A stretch of 64,000 bases of DNA from Sipunculus nudus (taxonomy: Eukaryota; Annelida; Sipuncula; Golfingiida; Sipunculidae). Location: NCBI GenBank assembly GCA_026874595.1, contig CM049316.1, positions 26,643,339-26,707,338 on the forward strand, read 5' to 3'. The position numbers and the translations under genes are program-made. The notes under the pieces are model-generated. The model saw only the letters and a program-made list of their open reading frames with translations, did no database searches and was not told the origin of the DNA. This document shows, in pieces, positions 24,400-34,228 of this stretch. Positions within the stretch are counted from its first letter, which is position 1; each line of letters opens with the position of its first letter.

Positions 24400-25390
24400 C
24401 TTTGCCTGTTAGTAAATTTGTTTACACATACTGAAAGACTTTGGCTAAAATGCTTTTTTTTTAAGCTGATGCATTCATAAGGGTTTTTTAAATAAAACTG
24501 TTTAGAAAAATAAAAGATGCAGTCCTTTAAGTTTAAAGGGGAATCTCCGGTAGGACCTACCACCAGTTCAGCAAGTCATGCATCACTGTCAACCCTGTAC
24601 CAGCAGGGAGCTCTGTTGATAAACATCACCAAGTGCTGTGTGACATGCGGGGTTGGAGGGGTAAAGCTGTGCTGCAAAATGCACCGGTAGTCTACATGAA
24701 TGAAACTTGTTAATTATTTAATGTAATTAAAGAAGCTTAACTACAATTATTTTCAGAAAGACAGGAATCATGTTTGCCTTTGTATTCCTATTCAGGACCA
24801 TTATCAGGAACTTGTCAAATAACTGGTTGCAGGTTTAACTGCTTAGTGAGTTTTACTAGTTCTAGGCTGCATTGTCTGACAGTTCCTCATGCCAAGTTTC
24901 TTCATGATTGCTTCAGGTTATTTTGTTATACGTTTTATTTGTTTTGTTAAAACTTTTGTTAAATGGCATACTTTTAATCACAACTTTTAAAAAATAAATT
25001 TTATATCAGTTTTTCTACAAGCATATAAGACTTCAATTTAATATAAATGTAATATATATTATATATAAAAAATATCAGCAATGTATTACCATGGAGATAG
25101 AATTTATTCATCTTCATATTATTAATATCCAAGTAAATCCCCATCCTGATTAACCTAGTCTTGAGAATTTGCTTTGAATGTGCCCCCTCCCCCTCATGAC
25201 AGACTTTATTGTCTGAGTGGTCAGCATGCTATCTCTGTACAAACAGTCCTGTGAGTTGAGATGCAGGTTTCTTGTCACAGATATTTTTGTGTCAGATTGG
25301 TCAGCATACTGTACAAGCAGGCCAAATCAGGTCAACACAGCAGTACATAACCATGAGTACTCCACATAAAATTGAGCTTTGAGACTGGGA
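24400..25390. other. Non-coding stretch
   Basis: No gene or clear repeat recognised. Confidence 0.45.
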
Positions 25391-25704
25391 TTTTCAGCAA
25401 CAAAGTGAACATAAGTCAGCAGTCTGATATGGAGTATCATGTGAATCAGCCCTGATCTTGAGGATGTACATGTCAAGGTGGATCTGTACCATCTGGCCTA
25501 CACTGCACGAGTTATTTCTCCGCACAGCGGGAACATGATACAGCTGATGAAAGACATGGAGACGGGGTATAAAGATAATGGGGAGCTCAATGAAAGTGTC
25601 AGTGATCCAGACCAATGTGAGAACTGCCTTTCGCGGCATTTCGTGTGTGACAACTAACCTGCCACAAACCGGCTTGGACAAATGAAAATGCTAAAGATAA
25701 CAGG
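25391..25704 (-). pseudogene. Possible GPCR-like exon or fragment
   Basis: On the minus strand, after a plausible acceptor (TTATCTTTAG at about 25705), an open frame contains RLVVTHEMPRKAVLTLVWIT, then ELPIIFIPR and NNSCSVGQ. This resembles the second intracellular loop and fourth membrane helix of rhodopsin-type receptors (RYxxVTHPMxxRKA ... W ... P) followed by an extracellular-loop Cys. The preceding DRY-type motif is absent and no neighbouring exon was found. Similarity is by eye only; it may be a chance open frame. Confidence 0.22.
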
Positions 25705-25709
25705 AATAA

Positions 25710-27245
25710 AGCTAATTATTTTCATTCTGAAACTTGTAATAATATTTATTTTTTTTACTTAATCAACATGAAGCAACAAAACCGCCCTGAGAGGAATACA
25801 TTCATATGACCAGGCTGAGCACATGGCTCCACTTATGTTTACTATTCATAGGCTCCACCCTCTTTACCCATGTGACTTAGTCATGTGACTTTACCGGCAA
25901 ATTTAAACTGGAAATTACCACTGACTGTTGTTTATTCTCTCATAAATTACAACAAACAGGTGAGGAGCTGAGTGTTTTTACTTAGCTCATTTTATTTACA
26001 ACGCATTAATCTTTATCTCAAACAAAAACTGGATGTATACAGCTCGTTTTAAACTTAATAACTCCAAATTTGTGTAAAAATCTGCCTGAGCTCTACACTG
26101 CATGCACAGACCACTCCCACTGATGGTGTGCTCCCATTGGGCCCTTTATACCCAGCGTTCCCCTTTAAAGGTCTAATTATTGTGCCAAATGTCATTAAAG
26201 TAAACTTGAATGAAAGCCACCTAAGAATCATTTTTGTGCAATGTTACATAAATTAAAACAACAGTTTTGCAGAAGTACACTATCGCAGCTACGCTCTGAA
26301 CACAGCGCGTGACCTCCCGGCCCGGTGACCTTCCACTCACACGCTGTGAGAAATAGCAGGATTTTTCAGGTTTGGCAACACCCAGTCAGTTTGCGCTTAA
26401 AAGTAAAATCTTATTGGCTCTGCGTTTAAACAAATATGCAGAGCTGATAGAAGAAATATGATTGGCTTAGCGTGTAAACAAACATAGCCATGCCCGAGGC
26501 AAGCTCGTGTTGCATGACAATACAAGAAATATGCAGACTGTGGGGGATAACTGACCTAAGGCAAGTCAGTATACAGACTGTGTTGAAAGTTGACGATTGC
26601 ATCGTGTGTAATCCAATAGGGGTGGAAAAAGTTAACTTGCATAACTGGGAAACTGGTTAAACGGTCCAAATGACCGAAAACGCAAGTAAAAGGGCTTTGT
26701 GTCTCGAAGTAAAGTCGTTCACAATGATCGAGTTCGGCTCTCGAATGGCATGGCTGGGTCTCCGCTGCTGGGATCGGTAGAGGGAATGCGGGTTGCTTCG
26801 GGCTTTGTGGCTGTGGGTGCTGTAGCTTTCTAACAAGGACTTCAACCCTGGAGAGAAGAGGGCGCCCCCTATGGCTCCTTGCTTGGCTTGGCGTGGCACT
26901 GCGACTGTTGGCTCAGAGAACGTGCTTAAGGAGCGCACAGGGCTGAGGTCTTGACCGCAGCAACCTGTAGCTGCTCGATGAGCGTATACTTCTTTTGGCT
27001 TGGCTTGGGGTGGAAAAAGTCTGTGCTACCAAGCGCTTTCCACAGCAGTGTAAAGTGACTGGTACCTCGAAGAAAATCCGATTTTGCATGGTGCTACCTG
27101 CAATGTGTTGGTTAAATATTACGCAGGGGGAATTCCACAGAGACAGCTACGCCTGGTGACCACACCTGACCGCTACCGCGGTTTAATGCAGCGGGTAGTG
27201 TAGCGAATAGTTAAGCGTAGCTTAATCGCTGCTTATGGAGCGTAT
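25710..27245. other. Non-coding stretch, GC-richer from 26.3 to 27.2 kb
   Basis: No gene identified. The part at 26280-27245 has more GC and CpG than its surroundings. A minus-strand open frame at 26657-26938 has no family resemblance. Confidence 0.4.
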
Positions 27246-27249
27246 ATCG

Positions 27250-28107
27250 TAGTCTACAATTTGTAAGAGGCTTGTGGGAGATCAAAAGAAACTCTACAAA
27301 CTGATTACAAAATTGACACAAGGTGAATCTATAACACCCTGTCCTGAATGTGAAAATGACAATATGTTATGTGAGAATTTCAGTATTTTTTATTGATAAA
27401 ATTGACAAAATCATGAGTGACATTGAAATGAACAATCGGAGTGAGAACATGTAATAAATTCTAGGGAACTTACCAGAACAACTGCTGAACATTTTTCTAC
27501 TTTTAAACCCTTGTCTGTTTCGATGATAAGGCTCACTCAGTCAGCTACAAAATCATGCATCCTGGACCCAATATCAACTGACCTATTAAAACAGTGCATT
27601 AATGTCCTGTTGGAACCAATAACACAAATTGTGAACAGTTCTTTAGTTAAAGGATCTTTTCCACGCGACTGGAAATGCGCGTTTGTGACCCCACTGTTAA
27701 AGAAATTGGGAGGTGAACTTAATTATAAAAATTATAGACCGGTCAGCAACCTATCATTTGTCTCAAAAATCATAAAAAGGCTACCCTATAACAGTATGTA
27801 GATCACCTGGAAAGAATCAATATGTTTGCATATAAAACGCAGCATTAAAGAAATACAACAGCACTGAAACACTGCTTTTAAAAGTTAATTCTGACCTGAT
27901 GAACAGCATGGATGACCAAAGAGTTACCCTTCTCGTACTCCTGGATTTAAGTGCAGCTTTTGATACGGTCAGTTTGGATATCCTATCAGAGATTTTTCAG
28001 AACCAATATAGCATTAGGGGATCCGTATTGAGTTGGTTCCAGTCATACCTGAGAAATCTGGATCAGAGAGTGACAGTAAACAACTATCTCTGATAAACAT
28101 AATTTGA
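27250..28107 (+). pseudogene. CR1/L2-like LINE, 5' part (RT N-terminal half)
   Basis: Fragments read in order as LINE reverse transcriptase: DQKKLYKLITKL (27282) typical of the segment before the RT, then DPISTDLLKQC, FPRDWKCAFVTPLLKK and NYRPVSNLSFVSKI (27560-27770), then LLVLLDLSAAFDTV (27926-27967), the conserved RT motif A region with its first catalytic Asp. Stops and frameshifts break the frame at about 27410, 27799 and 28091. The start is 5'-truncated and lacks the endonuclease. It continues at 40098 after a 12-kb insertion. Confidence 0.8.
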
Positions 28108-29203
28108 ACTAGAATACGGGAAGTCGACTAGCGACTACATGTATCCGCCAAAATCAGAGAAGGACGGGTGAAGTGAGGCATGGATTGAGTGGCGAGGGGA
28201 AACAGAGTTAGATGTGTCACATATTAGCATGGATGTCTGCCACGTAAACATGAATGAAGGTTGCGCCACCTGTAATTTGAAGGAGAAACTAACCAAGATG
28301 TATACACATGCAAAATTTCAATAGAAATAGTCAAACCACTGCCGAGATATGAGTGATTTTATCCCACAACAGACAAACAGATGAACGCTGTACAAAAATG
28401 GTTGCAGGTGGCGCCACCAGTTTCTTGTATGATAAAGAGCTATGCGAGATCCAAACACATGCAAAACTTTAGGAAGATACATCAAACCAATCCGGAGATA
28501 TTAGAATGGATATCTGCAGCATGAACGTGAATGTAGGTGGCGCCACCTGTCATAAAATTAAGAAAGCTATCCAGGATGTATACGCATGCCAAATATAAGG
28601 TGTATAAGTCAAACCACTGCCGAGATATGAGTGATTTTATCCCAAGTCAAACTAACAGATGAACGCTGTGCAAAAATAATTGCAGGTGGCGCCACCAGTT
28701 TCTTGTATGATAAAGAGCTATGTGAGATCTAAACACAAGCAAATTTTCAGGAAGATACGTCAAACCAGTCCGGAGATATAAGCATGGATGTCTGCAGCGT
28801 GAACGTGAATGTAGGTGGCGCCACCCGTCATCAAATCAAGAAAGCTATCCAGGATGTATACACATGCAAAATTTCAGGTAAATAATTTAAATCACTGCCG
28901 AGATATGAGTGATTTTAGCCCAAGTCAATAAATGGATGCTGTGCAAAAATGGTTGCAGGTGGCGCCACCTTTTTTTCTTTATGTTATAAAGCTATCCAGG
29001 AGCTACTTTGTACCATTTTTTTTCCCTGATTGGTCAACCGAGTCCGAAGATATTTTGGTTAATGTTTCAAAACAGACGTACAGAAGGACGCACTGGAGAG
29101 AGGAAAGGACAGAGGTCAACGCCAATTGGTTAGGCACCAGTTCACATGTGACCCGATAATTGGTGTAACTTTCTGAAAAATCAGTCCAGTAGTCTCAGAG
29201 GAG
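28108..29203 (+). mobile_element. Family B element copy B3, left part
   Basis: It begins ACTAGAATACGGGAAGTCGA inside the LINE and contains alternating tandem units with GGTGGCGCCACC near 28408, 28537, 28685, 28816 and 28959. It is interrupted at 29204 by the LTR retrotransposon and resumes at 39998, ending at about 40097 with the diverged terminal hairpin (ATTATCCACAAAA ... GGCGGACAC). Confidence 0.8.
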
Positions 29204-30174
29204 TGTCACACGGTACTCCGTGTGGTTCCAGGTTGTTTAAATATGATAGAGCATTTTGATGTAAATTAAATCTGACTGCGGAAGGACACCCTGGTGCAAG
29301 TACACTCACGCCTAAAAAGTGAAACAACACCTTTTAACAGAAACAATATAATTAAAAGAAAAGATATGGCAAACGTTATACTCACACTATCAGAGCAAAG
29401 TAAATACCATCACAGCTCTGGAGTAATTCCTATTAACTCACAGGAACAACTCGGGACACATAAAAGAGTCATATGACACACGTAAACACAAAGTTCTCCT
29501 CTGGGTGACGACACAGACACTGCATTAACAACACAACACACGAACAAGGAAAGTCTTTACGGCGCCCGCGAATCCAGTATCACTCCAGTGAATATATTCA
29601 ATACGCCGATAGTCCGTTCAATCTGTCCGGCCTATGGCACGTGCACAGGCGTACGGCTCCAATCTGCCTAACGATTAGCATTCAGGCTTCCGCCCCGCGT
29701 GGTCGATCCCGTAAACCACCCTACCTTCAGGACTCGGACATCCTGATACAAACAGTCTTACACAATCCATAGATTTCAGGTCCTGACAGCATGAGTATTC
29801 CCTCATGGAATATCACTGACGTGTTGCCGGCCCGGTACGTAGGATCCGGCCCTCCACTGAGACATCTGAACACGTGGAAAAAAATCTATTTCCCCGACGA
29901 CTAAAAGCAGTTAATGGGCAACTTACACCCGCAACGAAGTCTGCACCAAGGTTTCTGTCGGCTAACCCTTGTCGAAGGCCAGTACTTTCCCAGTACGCGA
30001 CTCTGAGGAGACTTCGTCCCGCTACCTCGTCATGACATGAACAGCACCTGCGTACACACGCAGTTTTTTTACAGATATCCCCCCCGTTCGGCCCCTTTTG
30101 GGGTCTTATATAGTGATGCATCCGGTCAACCCCTGGCCTAGCCAATCAGCGCCAAGCTTACCCTCCAAACTACA
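29204..30174 (-). repeat. 3' LTR
   Basis: 971 bp, starting TG and ending CA on the minus strand (TGTAGTTTGG ... CCGTGTGACA). It matches the LTR at 39026-39997 except at about fifteen positions counted by eye, including one single-base length difference in a poly-T run. A short hairpin (CACACGG TACT CCGTGTG) sits at its outer end. Confidence 0.95.
30106..30112 (-). promoter_or_regulatory. TATA box in LTR
   Basis: TATATAA on the minus strand in the context CACTATATAAGACC. The 5' LTR has the same site at 39929-39935, which would be the functional promoter copy. Confidence 0.6.
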
Positions 30175-30188
30175 TTCCCGCCATTCCT
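30175..30188 (-). other. Polypurine tract
   Basis: AGGAATGGCGGGAA on the minus strand lies immediately before the 3' LTR (TGTAG...), the usual position of the plus-strand primer. Confidence 0.7.
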
Positions 30189-30426
30189 AAACCCGGCGCA
30201 CACCCGCCTACGACATACAAAAGAACCTGAATTAAACCTGTTCTCTAAAATCGGCTTGTCACCGCTCTCCGGTGACATCACTAACCCAATTAAAAGAAAG
30301 TACACCGCATTGTCACCGTTCCCTGGTGACATCACTCCCCCCTAAAGAAGAAAATACGCAGTATTTTCTTATCGCCTTTCCAGAAATCAAACTTCCTACA
30401 TTTAATCTATTTCAAATCTGGAATGA

Positions 30427-30475
<49 letters not shown>

Positions 30476-30476
30476 C
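30427..30476. repeat. (AC)n(AT)n microsatellite inside the LTR element
   Basis: About 20 bp of AC followed by about 28 bp of AT, between the RNase H region and the polypurine tract. Confidence 0.95.
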
Positions 30477-30519
30477 GTTTTGTAAACAAGACTTGTCGTT
30501 TTAGTTTTCTGGCATCCTG

Positions 30520-31092
30520 CTAAGAAAATCTGGGCCATGGTTCAATTTGCCTGCAAATTGAGGCCCACCTCATGACTCTTTTGTTAACACACTTAGATTT
30601 GTTGATACATTGCAGTGGCTTGTGGTCAGTCTGTATGGTGAAAGACCCGCAAGACAGATACATTTCAAATTTCCGCACTGACCACACGATGGCCAGACAT
30701 TCTTTTTCTATAGCGGAATAGTTCCGCTCTCTCGCAAGTAACTTCCGACTCGCGTATGCAACAGGATGCATGACGCCTTCAGGCTCCTGTAAGAGGATGC
30801 TACCTATTCCGATGTCGGACGCATCACACCGGACTACGAACCGCTTGCTGAAATCTGGCTGCCGTAGGATAGGAGGCTCGGCTAATTTAGCCTTCAGAGT
30901 GCGATAGGCCTTCTCGTGTATGTACTCCCAGTTTAGCTTGTTGGGCTGACGCTTCCGGGTCATATCGGTCAGCGGAACCGCAATTTCTGCGTAGTTCGGT
31001 ACGAACTTTCTATAATATCCGGTCAGCCCTAAAAACGCTCGTAAGGCCTTCTTTGTTGTCGGTCGCTCTGAGGTCTCTATCTTCCGCAACAA
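30520..31092 (-). pseudogene. RNase H region of Gmr1-like pol
   Basis: The frame begins with the RT connection region (KALRAFLGLTGYYRKFVPNY) and proceeds to FVVRCDASDIGIGSIL (first RNase H Asp), VAYASRKLLARERNYS, IEKECLAIVWSVRKF and FTIQTDHKPL. These are the standard gypsy RNase H blocks with their acidic residues in place. It is out of frame with the RT block upstream. The final His/Asp block is absent before the stop, so the domain is probably truncated at its C-terminus. Confidence 0.85.
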
Positions 31093-31147
31093 GGCAGGAT
31101 TCGCGGCTAAATACCCTGAGCCGACTAGGTGGCCGAGAAATTCTAGG

Positions 31148-31693
31148 TTACGGTAACCGAGAAAAGGTTTTCATGGGCTTTGCCGCGAGATTCACACGTT
31201 CGAGCCTGGCCAATACCTCCGTGAGCACTTTAAGGTGGTCTTCCCACGTTTCTGTGTGAACTAACACATCGTCGATATAACAAACTACGTTCGGGAGGCC
31301 CCCGTGCACCTTACGCATCATCCGTGTAAAAACGGCACCGGCCGTCACAAGACCGAAAGGCATTACCCGAAACTGGTAGTGCCCATCTGGCGTTACGAAT
31401 GCGGTCTTGTTTTTCGCGTCCACGGCCAACGGAATTTGCTAGTAGCCCTTCGTTAAGTCGATTTTCGTGAAAAACCGACTCTGTGCTATTTCCGCAAACA
31501 GGGCCTCCGGATCTGGCATCGGTTCCGGATCAAACACCACTGACCGGTTCAGGCGACGGAAATCAATTACAAACCTAATTTTGCCATCTGGCTTGCGCAG
31601 CATAATGCACGGAGAAGCATAGCACGATTCAGACTTCTCGATAACGCCTAACTTCAGCATATCGCTGATCTCTGAGCGCATGGTCTCCCGCAT
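31148..31693 (-). pseudogene. Reverse transcriptase region of Gmr1-like pol
   Basis: Motifs in order: GVIEKSESCYASPCIMLRKP, DGKIRFVIDFRRLN, FFTKIDLTKGY (first catalytic Asp), FRVMPFGLVTAGAVFTRMM and YIDDVLVHTETWEDHL (the YxDD box). An in-frame TAG at 31439-31441 sits where a Trp codon is usual after KGY. The frame then changes before the RNase H block. The RT is of Ty3/gypsy type by its motif spelling. Confidence 0.9.
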
Positions 31694-31758
31694 CTCGTAA
31701 GGAACTCAGTATGGTTTGGAATGCACTGGTGCATCTGACGTGAGTTTGATATCGCACT

Positions 31759-32136
31759 CTATATATCGTCTGTGAGTTTGGGAACGTCAGTAAATACGTT
31801 TGCATGTTTGCCTAATAAATCGCGTGCCTCGCGTTTCTGCTTTCGGCTTAATTCTGGATTTACATGCACGTGATTTTCATTTTCTCTCCTCACCTTAGAG
31901 GGGAATGACTCAAACGAGGCCTCCTCCAGTCCCTCTTTGCTACCGGATTCGGAATATTCGGATTCCGAATGAGAGCTGTCCGGGTCGGAACTAGCTTCTG
32001 TCTCTAGCGTGACGGCTGACAGAAGGTGCTGGGGCTTCGCTCTGGTTACATACCGCTTGAGCATGTTAACGTGGAACGTTTTGATTTTGTTTCCGACACG
32101 GATTCGATAGTCCAGATCACCGACTTTCGCAACCAC
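31759..32136 (-). pseudogene. Integrase C-terminal tail and linker of Gmr1-like pol
   Basis: The frame has KVGDLDYRIRVGNKIKTFHV and NMLKRYVTR, the typical end of a GPY/F module; the GPY itself is readable just upstream (near 32138-32150) in the same frame. It is followed by an acidic Ser/Glu linker and then the LLGKHANVFTDVP segment that normally precedes RT. Finding this segment directly between integrase and RT confirms the gene order. Confidence 0.8.
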
Positions 32137-32480
32137 GGGGTACGGCCCTTGCCACCGTACTTGTTGCGATCTGTTGGGAGAAGTAACAAAACGTCATCCC
32201 CGATCTCATACGTCCGAGTACGTTTACCCAGGTCGTAATTTCGTTTGTACCGATTAGCCGATTTCTCCATGGCCTCCCGAGCTAATGCGCACGTATCACT
32301 GAGCTTATCTTTGAGGTCTAAGACGTACTGATACGTGGTTTTCGTTTCCACGTCCTTTTCGCTCTTTGTCCACAAGTCCCGTAAGATCCGCATAGGACCG
32401 CGTACTACCCGACCGTAGAGCAATTCGAAGGGCGAAAACCCGGTACTCTCGTGTGGCGTCTCACGATATGCAAAGAGCAC
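32046..32480 (-). pseudogene. Integrase core C-terminal segment
   Basis: Contains FAYRETPHESTGFSPFELLY, the conserved segment after the catalytic Glu, then a Lys-rich helix (ANRYKRNYDLGKRTRTYEIG) and DVLLLLP. It is out of frame with the main integrase block by a frameshift near 32480-32518, and loses frame again before the GPY/F module near 32150. Confidence 0.85.
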
Positions 32481-32517
32481 CGCACTTAAGTATCGATCCC
32501 AGTCTTTCAGAGCACAT

Positions 32518-33093
32518 TCATTTGAGCATTAACTTGAGAGTTCCGTTAAATCTCTCGACCATGCCGTTGCACATCGGATGGTACGGCGTTGTAGTCAGTT
32601 GCCTGATCGATAGCAAACGGCTGACTTCTTTCATGAGATCCGACGTGAACTGGCTACCCATGTCGGTAAGAACTTCCGTAGGAACCCCTACACGCGAGTA
32701 CACATCGACCAATGCCTCCGCGATCGTCACCGTATCGATGTTTTTGAGTGCTATCGCCTCCGCGTACCGAGTCGCATAATCTATTATGGTCAAGATGTAG
32801 CGGTTACCGTTGTCCGACGCCGGATGGATCGGTCCGACCAGATCCGTGGAAATTCTGCAAAAAGGCTCGTCGATCAGGGGCATCTTACCGAGAGTGGCCC
32901 CAGGCACTCTGCCTTTTGGTGTAGTTTTCTGACAAAAGTGACTTGACCGACAGTATTGTACTATGTCATCGTACATGCCCTTCCAATAGAACTGGGCTCT
33001 AATCCGTTCATGCGTACGGTCAATGCCTTGGTGTCCCGCCATTATTGCCTCATGGGCCATTTTCATCACATCCGGTCGCAATACGATGGGCAC
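32518..33093 (-). pseudogene. Integrase zinc-finger and catalytic core
   Basis: The N-terminal HHCC finger is visible (HEAIMAGHQG, then CRSSHFC), followed by the DDE core: ISTDLVGPI, LTDMGSQFTSDL and NGMVERFNGTLKLML. All three catalytic acidic positions are present. The block follows the protease block after a one-base frame change near 33096-33110. It would insert the element's DNA copy into the genome if intact. Confidence 0.9.
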
Positions 33094-33095
33094 TA

Positions 33096-34228
33096 CTACA
33101 CGCGCACGTCGAGATTACCTTGTTCATCTCTAACTAACCTTACCAAGAAACCGTCTTTGACTTGGAATGTGCTCCCGCTAGCGTTGTCCGATCTAGCACT
33201 CCTCCAACACAGATCTAAGGATTTATCGTCCTCCTGGGCTTTCAGAAACTCCCTGGGACTTACATTCGCGACAGGGCTAGTAACGCTGAGGCCCTGTAAG
33301 GGGTTTTCACGTCTACGTTTAGCAGCCCGAGTCTCAACGGCCGATGTTACTTCAACGGGCGTTTCCACATTGCTACGCACCGCATTCGCAGCCGGTGATC
33401 CCCACGAGGGATCAGGATCATTCGGATCATTCGGATCTCGTGCTCCGGTGACGTTGCCTATCGCCAAGTCGCATCCAGCAACTTTTATTACCATAGCCTC
33501 AATCGAGCCTACAAAATACGGACATTCCACTTTAATGTCGGCTGTACGGAATCGTCTCACGGTGCCATCGAACAATTTACATTCGACCTCTTTTCCGGTG
33601 TACTGGTCCGCCGTTACTAACGTATCGCGAACGCCTGCCGATGAACAACCAGTGTCACGTAAGATCTTGGCTGGTTGACCATTCACGATCCCATCACATA
33701 TGGGCAGACTTAACGCGGACCCCTGCCAAGACATTAATTCGAATGTCTTGCGTTCACATCCCGAATTTGGATTCTCCGACTTAACCGATTCAGTCCCTAT
33801 CTCTCCGCTTATGGCCGACAGTGTCTCAGCGTTCCGTTTAGGCTTGGACACTTGACCGTCCTGAGATTCTGAACCGCGCTGCTCTACCACAGCATGTAAG
33901 GCTTGTGGGCTAGACCTAGGCCCTGGCCTATTACCGGATTGCCTACATTCCCGAGCTACGTGCCCTAAGCCGTTGCACTTAAAACAACGAATACCCCCGG
34001 AAGACTTTACTACCGGAGTACGCGCTACGCGCTCCGTTTCGCGAGTGGTTTTTATCTGAGCTATCGGTGGCCCCGATCCCGATTTCTGAGGACTGCTCTT
34101 CGGAATAATCATAAAGCTATACAGACCATGGGCAGCTGTGTATCGCTCGGACGTATCCGCTATAGCACCTATGCTCTTACACTGTCTCTCCTTAATAAAG
34201 ACGGCTAGGTCTTTGCCGCAACAGTTTA
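33096..34228 (-). pseudogene. Gag C-terminal part and protease
   Basis: The frame starts at the nested element boundary with gag sequence (LLNCCGKDLAVFIKER), has one CCHC zinc knuckle CFKCNGLGHVAREC (about 33945-33990), then a retropepsin-like region with the active site RDTGCSS and a late hydrophobic block CDLAIGN. A spacer follows leading to integrase. The gag N-terminal part lies at 37782-38421, across the nested element. Confidence 0.85.

Noticed and set aside
26657-26938. Minus-strand 93-codon frame in GC-richer sequence as a gene
   Set aside because: No splice-site support, low-complexity composition and no family resemblance.
29294-29476. 60-codon open frame, repeated identically at 39116-39298
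   Set aside because: Both lie inside the LTRs, antisense to the element; identity follows from LTR identity.
30520-33093. Copia-type element, because integrase precedes RT
   Set aside because: RT, integrase (with GPY/F module) and RNase H spelling are all Ty3/gypsy type; gene order alone does not make it copia.
32956-33678. 240-codon plus-strand open frame
   Set aside because: Antisense shadow of the protease/integrase region; no family resemblance.
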